From Rhabditoides inermis (taxonomy: Eukaryota > Nematoda > Chromadorea > Rhabditida > Rhabditidae), in NCBI GenBank assembly GCA_963966185.1, contig CAWZYM010000016.1, forward strand, positions 135,001-199,000: DNA of 64,000 bases, written 5' to 3'. The position numbers and the translations under genes are program-made. A model generated the notes under the pieces. The model saw only the letters and a list, made by a program, of their open reading frames with translations, was not told the origin of the DNA and did no database searches. This document shows positions 21,745 through 33,235 of this stretch, in pieces (position 1 is the stretch's first letter; the number at the start of each line of letters is the position of its first letter).

Positions 21745-24700
21745 ATGCGGTATCGCAAATTCGTGTTGCTTCTGCTTCTGATGCATGGAGTCCACTCTGC
21801 CGATCCACCCACCTCTAACCTAGTGTGAGTTCGCATACGCACATAGCGCATTCACGTCTTCATACGCTCCCTTACTCGGCTACGGTAGATTCTCACTGCT
21901 CAACGCATACTGTAGATGCCACTACGTCACAGCTTTCTCTACTCACTCCTTTCACTTGTGTCCCCTCTCATTCTCTGCCACTCCCCCTCCCCCATCTCAC
22001 ACTCTCACTTGTGCGAGCGTTCCCTCACTCGACTACGGTAGATTCCCACTGCTCAATGCATACTGTAGATGCCACTACGTCACACCTTTTTCTTACTCAC
22101 TCATTTGGCTTCGTCTCCCATCTCATTCTTTGCCACTACCTCTCCCCTCATCTCACACTCTCACTTGTTCGAGCGCTCCCTCACTCGACTACGGTAGATT
22201 CCCACTGCTCAATGCATACTGTAGATGCCACTACGTCACAGCTTTCTCTACTCACTCCTTTCGCTTTGTCTCCCCTCTCATTCTCTGCACTCCCCTCCCC
22301 CCATCTCACACTCTCACTTGTGCGAGCGCTCCCTCACTCGGCTACGGTAGATTCCCACTGCTCAATGCATACTGTAGATGCCACTACGTCACAGCTTTCT
22401 CTACTCACTCCTTCCGCTTTGTCTTTTCTCTCATTCTCTGCCACTCCCCCTCCCCCCATCTCATACTCTCACTTGTGCGAGCGCTCCCTCACTCGGCTAC
22501 GGTAGATTCTCACTGCTCAACGCATACTGTAGATGCCACTACGTCACAGCTTTCTCTACTCACTCCTTTCACTTGTGTCCCCTCTCATTCTCTGCCACTC
22601 CCCCTCCCCCATCTCACACTCTCACTTGTGCGAGCGTTCCCTCACTCGACTACGGTAGATTCCCACTGCTCAATGCATACTGTAGATGCCACTACGTCAC
22701 ACCTTTTTCTTACTCACTCATTTGGCTTCGTCTCCCATCTCATTCTTTGCCACTACCTCTCCCCTCATCTCATACTCTCACTTGTGCGAGCGCTCCCTCA
22801 CTCGGCTACGGTAGATTCCCACTGCTCAATGCATACTGTAGATGCCACTACGTCACAGCTTTCTCTACTCACTCCTTCCGCTCTGTCTTTTCTCTCATTC
22901 TCTGCCACTCCCCCTCCCCCCATCTCATACTCTCACTTGTGCGAGCGCTCCCTCACTCGGCTACGGTAGATTCTCACTGCTCAATTCATACTGTAGATGC
23001 CACTACGTCACAGCTTTCTTTACTCACTCCTTCCGCTTTGTCTTTTCTCTCATTCTCTGCCACTCCCCCTCCCCCCATCTCATACTCTCACTTGTGCGAG
23101 CGCTCCCTCACTCGGCTACGGTAGATTCCCACTGCTCAATGCATACTGTAGATGCCACTACGTCACAGCTTTCTCTACTCACTCCTTCCGCTTTGTCTTT
23201 TCTCTCATTCTCTGCCACTCCCCCTCCCCCCATCTCATACTCTCACTTGTGCGCGCTCCCTCACTCGGCTACGGTAGATTCCCACTGCTCAATGCATACT
23301 GTAGATGCCACTACGTCACAGCTTCTTCTACTCACTCCTTTCGCTTCGTCTCTTCTCTCGTTCTCGCCCCTGCATTCTCTGCTTCAGGGCATGCGCCACA
23401 GTTTGCATATCCTGCCACTACGCAAATCTGTCTTCATAACTGACGTTACTTTTTCAGGAGGAAACCTGCTGTTGTGATGACTCATTCTTCCGATGACAAT
23501 GCTGGATCCACTGCTGCCGATACTTGCCTCGCTCCTGAACCAAACGACACAACATGCGAGTCATGCGATTCGTCCTTCTTCATCTTCCCAATGATAACCA
23601 GCGAGACTGTGGAACTGGAAATGGAGACTACCACCCCATCTTTGGAGACTACTGATCGTGAACCAGTCACGGAGCACAACTCGTCGTCCATGGAAACAAG
23701 CCAGCCAACAGCGGAGACTACGACAGATGTTGCCACGACTACTAATGATACAGCGGAAGACGAAAGGAATCACATCTCTGTGGAAACTACGACGCGAAAG
23801 AACGGACAATCTTACTTGAAAAATTCAGACAACGTTCAAAGTACCACAACTCCCAGCAACTCAACAACATCGCAGAGCTCGACTGTTCAAACGACAACCG
23901 CCGCCGTTACGTCAACGACCAGTGATGCCCTCGAATCCACCCTTTCTATCTCTGACGCAGCCAATACCACGACTTCTTTCACATCTCGTGGAACTTCACA
24001 GAAGGCCGAGACAATCTCCGCGACGACATCCGGAACTACTATCAGTGAGAAGAACGCCGAGAAAACTACAAAACAAACAACTTCGAGAATGTTCACAAGA
24101 AAAACTTTAGCAACACACACGTCGAAGTCTGCATTCACAGTTGCTTAAACTACCAGCTCCACTTCTTTTCCATCCAAGCTGACAAAGGCTCCCACCAATC
24201 ATTCGACAACAACGGATACCAATGCGAAGAAGACGACAGAAAAAACCAAGACAACCATCCGTCCGTTCGTCACCACTGAGAAGATTCAGGAGATGACTGT
24301 GACGGAAACGAAGAATGGCGTCACCACTACGAAGACCATGTACCGGACAATCAGCGCCTTCTCCGACAAGCCGTCGACATGGACGATAAAGAAGACGGAG
24401 ACGTGGAAAACAGAGACGCCAAAGAAGCCAACTACATCTGGTCCAGTCGCGTCGTCGACCATTCAGAACACAGCAAAAACGACGACAAAAAAGATGACAA
24501 CAAAGATGACGACGACGGAGAAGACTCTCGCACCCACGACGGAGACTGTGAAGCCGACAAAGACTTCGGAAGAGCGATGCTCGTACGAGTGTCCCCTCGG
24601 AGCATGGCCATCGAAGACCAACGATCTCTGCTACCAGCTCCTTGATAAGAACCCGAAAGGCATCAACTACGGAAAGGCGACCGCAGAATGTACCCGATAC

Positions 24701-27700
24701 AACTGGGTGAGAGGAATCAATGCCACGTATCAGAATTTAACATTATCCTTTCAGTTAATGATTGATGAGTCGGACCTCACCACCCAAGAGAACATAGAAA
24801 TGTTCGTCTCGATGATGTGAGTTGGTATGCACCCGCTTGCCATGTGATCCCAAGGAAACTACTTCAATTTCATCTTTGTAGGGACGGTCTGGACAGCGAT
24901 GTTGTATTCCTGAACCAGCAGGGAAGCAAGATGGTGCGGACGACTCGGAGGGTGCCCCATTCTCGGTCGGAAACATCACACGGTTCTATGTCAAGGTATG
25001 ACGACATAAAACGTACACAGAAATGAACTGATTTCAGGAGTTCCGCAATGTGACCAGGGACGAGACGTTCACGAATGTTAGCGTTGTGTGCAGATTCAGA
25101 AGTGAGTTCACACCAAAACATGATTTGATGTATTGTATGATCACACACAGAACTTTATTTTCAAGAGTACTGCATGGACCCGATTTGCCAACTTTCGGAG
25201 TTCGAGCGGCTGGACCTGACGGATGAGTTCATTATCCCTAACATCACAGGTAAGATTATACTTACATACTTGTACATACATGTATATACATACTTGTACA
25301 AGTGTTGTGTGTTCAGGCATTCTCCACGTGGATGAATCGATGAACATCCTCCGTCGTCGCACGAAGAAGACCTACGTCACGGTTAGGTGCAGTGAGCGGG
25401 GCGAGATAAAGCCGCACCCGACCATGTTGAAGTGCCACCGCCCAGCAGGCAAGAGATTCTCAAAATTCAAAATATCTCATCTCAACCACCATGCTTTAGA
25501 AAAATGGGTGGAGCCTGCGGAACAAGAACTGCCCGGCAACCCGCGCTACTTCGAGTCGTGTTCGCAATGCCACAAACTTGGCACTGCCAATTGCACGCAG
25601 GTCTCCAACGGGCTGTACCAATGTAACTGTAAAGAAGGTTGGACGGTGAGTGAAACAAGAATCGTACTTGCATGTTACTAATCTAGTCTTATTTCAGAGG
25701 TTCGCCTGCTGGAAGAGCCCGCAACTTTGCAAGGAGAACAGCTGCAGTGGCCGCGGCAAGTGCGAAAGCCGGGTGAGTATGGAATTAGATTAGCTTGACA
25801 TACCGTTTTTTTCTGGTTAGATCAGAAACTACTGCTCTATCGTAGACTACAGAGAAGACTTCCGTAGGAACACTTCTCCAGCTGAGAATTCCCCCAGAGA
25901 CCAAGATTATGCATTTCTCTTTTTTTGAAGTAGCATGTAGTGATTAAAACGAGATTCTGCAATTATCGTAAACCTCTAATGATTTCCCGCTGTTTGACCG
26001 CCATTCGGTCTCACCTCTGAAATAATTTGAAGTGTACACTTCGATTTTATCGGCTAGAAGTTCTTTTTTCGTTCTCTAAATAGATTGTTAGTTATCACTT
26101 CAGTTTCATGAACTTCCTATTCATCATATCCTAACTGTCTTACTCGTTGGAAACAATGACCTTGTCGTGGTTTAAAGGTACACTGGCGGCTTATATTTGA
26201 CTTGAAATGTTTAAAAAAAGAATCATATTAACCCAAATCTTAATCGATTTGGAAGAAAGAACAACGACTATTGGTTGCCTAAAAATGTTGCAACTCGCAG
26301 TTGCAACATTTTATTTCAAACTCAAAATTGGTCCCGACTTCCATTACTCACGTTGAACTCTTCAATACTGCAAAATGACGAGAGAACACATAATCCCAGA
26401 CGAAAGAAGCCCGCTCACTTACTATGTGGCTCAATGCGTGTGTGCGCCGTAGTGGCACAGATCTCGCCCGTTCGAGTCCTGCGCGTTCAAGAGAGCTTGT
26501 TGCAGAATTGAGTCGCCACTGTTCCTTTAAATAAAATTTGAAGATTTGAAATTGTGCACTTTTTTTGAGCTTCCGTTTTTACAATTGTGTGATTTCACTC
26601 AGAACACGAGTATTCCTCTTGTCTGTTAGTTTGTGTTTTCTACCTGTCTCTTGATCGGATTATCACTGTTGAATACGGCTGTCTGTTCAACTTCTTCAAG
26701 TAAGATTTTCCTTACTCATAGAAGTAGTTTTAGTCATTATTATAACGCTGCGGAAATTTTATCAAAATCACGTCCTCTACATTTGCATACAATATGTTGA
26801 TCCATAATTTTTGCAGGTGGATCATGTGCGGTGTGAGTGTGAGATGGGCTTCGTGGGAGACCGCTGTCAGATCAATGCGGCCAATCGGACATGGATTGCA
26901 GGAGAAGACGACAACAAGGTGAATGGCGAACATGGTCGAGCAACTCATAGCATGCATGTTGCAGGTCTCCATCCTCTCGCCCTCGACAGTCGGAAGTGTT
27001 GTGGTGGCAGTCAGCAGCCTCTTCACGCTATACGCGAAGATGGCGGCAAAAATCCGGGAAGCGACCGAGAATCAGGTCTGTACAAGTGATGCACGAAAAA
27101 TGTCCAACGTTTTCAGGATCCGCAAGACTCGTATCAGGATTATCGGCACTCGACGCTGGTTTTTGGGAACCTGGCTGCCGCTCTTCTGAAGTGAGAATAC
27201 TACATTTTAAACACATTCACTCAATCAATAACTTCAGACATCCAGATGTCCTGGACTTCAGTCGACCTGTGTCGAGGATCGTCTATTGGGTGATCGGATC
27301 CGCCTTCGTCGCGTGTGAGTTGCATTTCGTTGGTTTTCTATGCATTTTCATCCCATGACTATCTGTCTTACTCCCACTCTCACTTTTTGCGTTTTCCAAT
27401 CATTTTACTACTGTAATTTTGAGTTATTCTCGAAGCTTCTGTATTTATCGGAAATCTTCCCAATCGAGGGCGAGGGGATCTCAAAATTCACAGTTTCACT
27501 ATCTTTCACATATTCAATTATTTTCTTTTCCATTCACCACAAATACGAGTCAATTATAAAATGACTTCTTTTCAGGCCAGTTCATGTGGACGAATGAGGG
27601 TCTCAATGTGTTCGCGGTGTATAAGAATCTCAACCGAGACACTTGGGACCTGGACTGTGAGGGAAGACGGCGGTATGGACTACTGGAACTGGTGAGATGA

Positions 27701-30700
27701 TCTGTCAGATTCCTGTAACGTCCATCTGTTCAGTCGAGGACGCTGGGACCGTATGCGGCCACATTCGCGGCTGTGCTCGCTGCGGTCGTGTATGGATGGG
27801 ATGAGGTGAGAGAAAAGGATAGAGAGAGGGAGGAGAGAGAAATGTTTTGATCATTCTCTTTCAGCTGCCGACTACGTGGACTTGTATGGGACGGATCTCT
27901 ACAAAGACCGCAGCCTCGTTTGCTCCGATGATGTTCCTCATGGGACTTCCCATCGTCTTGAACGCAGCACTCGTTGAAGGAACCAATTTGCTATACAAGT
28001 GAGTGTCCAATTATCTCCGATCGGACAATCATTCACCTATCTGATTCCAGGTTCCGGCCGCATCTGTCCCCACGGAGGAAGCAGTTCATCGAGGAGAACC
28101 CAATCGCCCGACACAACATCACAAAGGTAAGATAGTCTTCGTCTGATTGTTACCATGTGTTGTTATAGAGCGAGAGGAATCTGCCCTACATCATCCCGGG
28201 CTCGATTCTCAACTTCCTCACGTGGCTTCTGCTCACCATTGCCACTGATTGGAACGAGCCGCTGTGGGAGTAGTGAGTGCATCTAAATTGAAACACTGAA
28301 TCATATTTGCCTTTTCAGCCTCTCTTTAATCGTGTCGATGGTCTACTCGGTTTTCAACATGGTCCAAACGGTCATCACAACTCCTGACGTAAGTTCCTTT
28401 CGACTACGTTCACTATACAGTCGAAAACTATGTTCATTCAAGATGTTCATGAGGTATAACCATCTGCTGATCATCGTCCTCCCGAAGTCTCTCTCACCGA
28501 CGTACGACGTGAGTTTGTACCATTCTTCTCACAATGACTGAATGATCTCTCAGGACTTCACTTTGCGTGACCGAGAGGAGGTACTGGGGCTGTATCGGAA
28601 GTACCAGCTGAGTGTATTTGGAAGGAACTGGATTGGAAACATCGTCCAGAAGTTCATTCGAAACAAGTGAGCTACAGAATACATTTCAAACACATTTCTT
28701 GTCTAGAATGAAGAATGAGGCCAGAGCTGAGAAGAAGCAGAAGGAAGAAGAGAACAGAGCAGAGGTGTGTTATCTCAGCAATTCATCGAAAAACAAATAA
28801 TTTGAGGTCGAAAAGATCCAGAAGAAGAATGCTGATTTGCAAGCCCGCTTTCCTGGAATTCCGGCTCGACTTTTATTCCATGTACCGGAAGAAGGACCGC
28901 AAGGAATGATCAGGGAGTACCCCTGGGCTCCGTCACACAAAGTATGCTCGCACACGAGTGATGGTATATATAAGACTCTTTCAGTACTATGTGACCCGCA
29001 AGGAGAGGGAAATGATGACCGAAGAATGGACTATCTTCTACGTACAGCGTAGAATTGAGTTGCAATCACCACGAAAGGCGGCCTACGTGAGTTATCCGTG
29101 AATAGAATAGATCTATTTCAGTCATTTCAGTCCACATTCCAATTTGCTCTAAAGAACAATCTATATCGAGCGTTCCGGTACCGTCCCCAAATAAAAACTA
29201 TTTTCCGTGAATGGATCAACGATGTGAGTTTTACCCATTCACAAATAAACTCATATAATACTTGTATTTCATTCAGGTGCCACTCAAGGATGAGGTTCGC
29301 ATGCGCCCATACCAGAGGGTGAGTTAAATACATATACTACAAAACAGTGGGTGGGCAAACCAGTTCCCGCCAGTAGAGAGCGCAAAAGCGAAGAGAGTGC
29401 GAGGTGGCTAGAATTCGATAGGCATCGAGATCACGAAATTGAATTCAACATCGAAGTTTCGCGCGCGCGCATTTTTCAAATGTGAGTGAACGTTAGCGCA
29501 GGTCAGCGTGCATGTGCAGGCCCATGTCTACTGTACCCCAGTCAGGACAACAACACAATGGTTTAGAAGAGAGAAGTTTACTATACGAGAGCACGATATA
29601 CAAGCGATGAGCATATGATATGGAATAGCATACAGAGTATATGGCTAAGAGCAGTGTAATGTACTACGTACACGTGTAGTCAACAACACACACAATGACA
29701 GATGACTCTAGGAGTCTTCATGAGAAGAGTCTACATGAACGAGAGAATGATTGGGGTGTCGGGGTGTGGCTTATATAGTGGCTGACTGGCGGGAAAACAC
29801 TGATAGACTCTGATCTATTGGCGAGAGATCACTGATATACTCTGATCTACTGGTGGGATCGGCGGGAGGGTCGCCGTTGGCGGGAGTGAGAGGAGTGAGG
29901 GGAGCTAAGAGGCGCGGCTGACATGCCGGGGAGAATGTGGGTCACGGGGAGTGAGCGGGCCTGTAGAAAAGGCCGCGAACGTCGCTCATCCTTTCTCGTA
30001 GTTGCTCTTCCTCTCCTCGTCCCTGCTCGTGCCATCGCCATCGGGTGCGCGTGTGGAAGGTGCGCCCGATGAGTGAGTGCTCGGTCTGCTCGGTCTGCTC
30101 GCACGTGGTGTAGCTCCCACCTGGAGTGGACTCTACTTGGTCCCTTTCACTCACAGGCACTACGTACGTAGGGCTGTTACTTTCGGCACTCTCGGCACTC
30201 TCAGTACTCTCGGCACTCTCGATACTGTTGGTACTCTCGGTACTGTAGGTACCGCGCCTCTGTAAGTAAAGAGACCCGACTGTCCCAGCCTACACTAGAG
30301 TATACTAAGACGAGTGCACACATAGTGAACCTCACACTATGTGACATGTGTAATGTGGAATAGACGCGCGGAATGGTGGCGGAACTAAATATTCCCTGGA
30401 CTGTACCGACTGGAAAAATGATAAAATACTACTTTAATTGATTGATACTCTTTTTGATTGAATCACTTATTGCACGAACTACATGACACTTGATTGTTTC
30501 AGCCGCAGAAGCCACAACCAAAGCTGGTAGCCGAATTCGATCGCAGGTGCAGGGAAAGGAGTCGAAGGGAAGTGAGTTTAGAAGGACTCTCTTATCTTCA
30601 ACTAGACAACTTGTAATCATTTAAACACACTTGTTTTCACAGGTGCCAGTACCGTGGGGAACAGTGCCACCGCCGCCCCTCGAAAACTACACTAACCCGA

Positions 30701-31686
30701 AGAAAGAAAGACAACTACTCCGACCCAAGCCACGAAACACGGAGAAGGAGAGACTGGAGAAGGCACTCGCATACCTCGCACCAACCCTTCGATCCGACTG
30801 TCAACTCATCTATTACAAGGTTAAAAGGGGAAGAGAGAGGGAGAGAGGGAGAAAGGAGATAGAGAGAGTGGGGGAGGAGAGAGAGTAGTATGTGTTTCAG
30901 GGTATGGAGGACAAGGAGGGAGGAGAAACGTGCAATCAGATGTTCCTCAAAGCCGCCGAGATAGTGACAGATGAGAGGGTAAAGACTAAGAGAGAGAAAG
31001 AGAGAGAGAGGGGGGAGGGTGAGAGAGAGAGAAGAGAGAGAGCACCGATACATCATGTTCATTATAGGTCGCTGAGTTCTATGAGCTCTGGAGTCGAGAG
31101 ATTGCGAAAAAGAACGAGATGTTCGCAGTGACGTACGACGACGACTTCCACTATCTCCAATGGGTCGGCACGGAATGGGAGGACGCCGCCAAGGAAGTCT
31201 TCGTGAGTTCATTCATCTGACTGGTTCATCTCTTATTCAGTCTCTTCATTGCAGGACCCGCAACCCTCGAAGGCGGCCGTTCCGGATACTCGATGGGAGA
31301 CGCGCCATACCAAGTGGAAGTCGTTCAACCCACGCAAGAACATGTGGCACGACTCGCACTGGACGCACCCCGAGAGACCCGAGTGAGTCGTGCCTCGCAT
31401 AGCTCACCCTGTGCTCGTTCCAGCTTCACCGGTCCCCGCCTGCTCCCGCCCCCGCCATTCGGATTCCGGCTCGAGGAGAAGAACCGCCGCATTCAGTGGT
31501 TCACTGTGAGTGCGGGGGCTGTCTATGTGCGACACGAGTTCCTTTCAGGATGCTCTCGACCGGCAGTGGGATGTGCTGGTTGCCAACTCGGAGCAGTGCG
31601 AGAAATGGGGACGAGGCGAGATAGAGGACCACGAGTACGAAGAGTGGGTCGACCCGAACTATGAAGAAGACTTTCATAAACTGTGA
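21745..31686 (+). CDS. Large surface protein: signal peptide, Ser/Thr-rich stalk, C-type-lectin-like, EGF-like, about 7 membrane segments, long tail
   Basis: About 33 exons on one strand. They run 21,745-21,824 (signal, MRYRKFVLLLLLMHG), 23,458-24,706 (Ser/Thr-rich, then CPLGAW..DLCYQLL), 24,755-24,816, 24,882-24,995 and 25,038-25,101 (rest of a lectin-like fold). Next come 25,151-25,249, 25,317-25,645 (CSQC..CNCKEGW), 25,698-25,772 (CSGRGKCESR) and 26,818-26,918 (CECEMGFVGDRC, EGF-like). From 26,965 to 28,508 the exons carry about seven hydrophobic stretches, for example GSVVVAVSSLFTLYA, IVYWVIGSAFVAC and YIIPGSILNFLTWLLL. From 28,554 to the TGA at 31,686 a charged Pro/Glu/Trp-rich tail follows. 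The layout resembles an adhesion-type seven-pass receptor, but I see no GAIN/GPS motif or known receptor family. Oddities are an in-frame TAA at 24,146, a probable one-base frame change in exon 24,882-24,995, and a possible 51-bp GC-AG intron at 25,449 that keeps frame if retained. It could instead be two adjacent genes. Confidence 0.7.
21866..23340. repeat. 155-bp tandem satellite, about 10 units, inside the first intron
   Basis: Each unit contains GGCTACGGTAGATTCCCACT and ACTGTAGATGCCACTACGTC, then a CT-rich half. Units start near 21,866, 22,024, 22,182, 22,337, 22,492, 22,650, 22,803, 22,958, 23,108 and 23,265. Unit 1 matches unit 5 and unit 2 matches unit 6 in their private variants (CTTTCACTTGTGTCCCC; CACACCTTTTTCTTACTC), so there is a higher-order period of four units, about 626 bp. 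Translations across it are artefacts. Confidence 0.95.
26176..26526. mobile_element. TTAA-flanked TIR element with tRNA-like core, in an intron
   Basis: TTAA at 26,172-26,175 and 26,527-26,530 bracket ends reading AGGTACACTGGCGGCTTAT and, inverted, AGGAACAGTGGCGACTCAA. The core includes CGCCGTAGTGGCACAG and CCCGTTCGAGTCCTGCGCG, resembling Pol III A and B boxes, and the palindromic TTGCAACTCGCAGTTGCAA. It is the clearest member of the family also seen at 6,052-6,404. It lies in the 1.0-kb intron between the EGF-like exons. Confidence 0.8.
29319..30502. other. 1.18-kb intron carrying an unidentified insertion, possibly a solo LTR
   Basis: All neighbouring introns are 45-100 bp, so an insertion is likely. 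The sequence has a TATA-like GGCTTATATAGTGG near 29,770 and a run of CTCGGCACT/CTCGGTACT units at about 30,183-30,250. It then has ACTATGTGACATGTG and similar motifs. Direct terminal repeats or a target duplication could not be established, so solo LTR is only a possibility. Confidence 0.4.
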
Positions 31687-32015
31687 ACCCTTGCGAAAGT
31701 ATTCGTTCGGAAATTGTTAATAGAAAAATGTTGATCTTTTAGACAACAAGATATATTCGTATAAATCTAATCTTTACCATGTTTTTCACGGTGTAGAAAC
31801 AAATATGTACACTATGTTGTAACGTCAATTCAGAGTTGGTTAGAAAGGGGGGACAAAATCTTTCATTCTTTCCTACCACTTATAAAGAAAGGCTTGCAGC
31901 CGGTGAGATTGAAAGTTTTTTTTGTTGAAAAAAATAGGTTAATGCCTAGACCGAAGAGAGCGTATTACTGTCTCTAAAAAGTTACTGTCACTGCAGCAAA
32001 GACGTGGGAGATGTC

Positions 32016-32050
<35 letters not shown>

Positions 32051-32229
32051 AGGGAGAGAGAGAGGTGAAGAGAAATGGAGGTAAATGAGGAGTCCGAGTG
32101 TCCGGGCATCCGAAATCAACACGAGAGGGTACATCTTATCAGAAACTGGCAGATTTTGGTTCGATAAAGAAGAGTAAAAACTATCAAAAATGTGTTACTA
32201 TGAATTTTGCTTTTTGCTTTTGAATTACT
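31687..32229. other. Intergenic with a GA microsatellite
   Basis: No exon is recognised. A (GA)n tract occupies about 32,016-32,075. Confidence 0.5.
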
Positions 32230-32738
32230 TCAATAGGCTCCAAACGAATTACGTGCGATAGTTAAAGATGTCTCATCTGGTGTTCCCCAGGGGTCCGTGC
32301 TAGGCCCGTTGCTCTTCCTCATCTATATCAATGCTATAGGGGAGGCGATCCAACACTGCGAGTATCTAGTATATGGGGATGATTGTAAGATGTTCATTCC
32401 GGATGATCTGCCCGATTATGAAAAGCGACTTGCAGATGATGTGTCAAGAGTGTCTGATTGGTTGAGAAATCGCCAAATGACTTTGAGTCTTTCGAAATGC
32501 ATTGTCATGCATTTTGGAAAATCAAACGCTCAGGTGAATTATTATGTTTCGGACAACAGCTAGAATCGGTACGTTCTATCAAAGACTTGAGCTTTCAATT
32601 TTCTTATGATCTCACCCCAGAAGCTCATATTAGAAAACAAGTTAGAAAAGCTTCGTCTCTTGTCTCTATCAACGTTGGTTGAAAAAGTATTCAATTATGA
32701 CTTCAAATCACTATCAAAATTTTCCTTGCATGAAGTGA
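32230..32738 (+). mobile_element. CR1-like LINE fragment (reverse transcriptase), 3'-truncated
   Basis: Frames contain VPQGSVLGPLLFLIYIN and YGDDCKMF (the catalytic YADD motif with A to G), then LSLSKCIVMHFGKS. It is closely related to the longer copy at 34.4-36.4 kb on the other strand but has frame breaks near 32,560. It stops abruptly after HEV-like sequence at 32,738, where a Penelope-like derivative begins. Confidence 0.85.
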
Positions 32739-33006
32739 ACTATCGGCTGTTTCATTAAAGACAATTTATTTCCATGTGTTTATATTGTTTCTTATGTCAT
32801 TCTTATTTTGGATAACTTTTTAATATGTGTTTCTTTCAAGAATTTGGCGGGAATAGATGATAGAAAAATGATCTGCTAAGCTCAGTAAGTTTTGTAAAAA
32901 TCATAACTCATAACGTTGCGTGAATATGCGTATCATGTTGGATTTAAATAAATTTTTGATAATTTTCAATTTCATTATTTTTCATCACAAACAACCACAA
33001 ACGGCA
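32739..33006 (+). mobile_element. Internally deleted derivative of the Penelope-like element at 45.7-47.8 kb
   Basis: The first about 92 bp (ACTATCGGCTGTTTCATTAAAG onward) match the inverse of 47,813-47,721. The rest, ending CAACCACAAACGGCA, matches the inverse of 45,840-45,673. The copies diverge at the same two outer bases in both locations, which fixes the element ends. The inner junction falls at a shared TATGT, a microhomology deletion of about 1.9 kb including the RT. Confidence 0.85.
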
Positions 33007-33235
33007 AATAAATTGCGCGCGCTGGGGTAGATCATAGGAAGACGGAGATTCAGCTTTCGGCATTAGCGCGCAAAACTAGAGAGACAGACGGATATGACAC
33101 CGTATTTCGAACTGCAAGCGAGGTATGTAGATCGAACACTATAGATCTGGCGCAGACTATATTTCATCTCGATAGCCTGGTCGCAGTGTTCTCCGTGAAT
33201 AAGGAGTTTTCAAACGCATGTTTAACGACTGTTTA

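Noticed and set aside
21866..23340. CRISPR-like array
   Set aside because: Units are contiguous tandem repeats without unique spacers, in a eukaryotic intron.
21825..23477. 200-340 aa repetitive frames with CRCHYVTAFSTHSFRF units
   Set aside because: Direct translation of the 155-bp intronic satellite; frames change with unit length and there is no gene structure.
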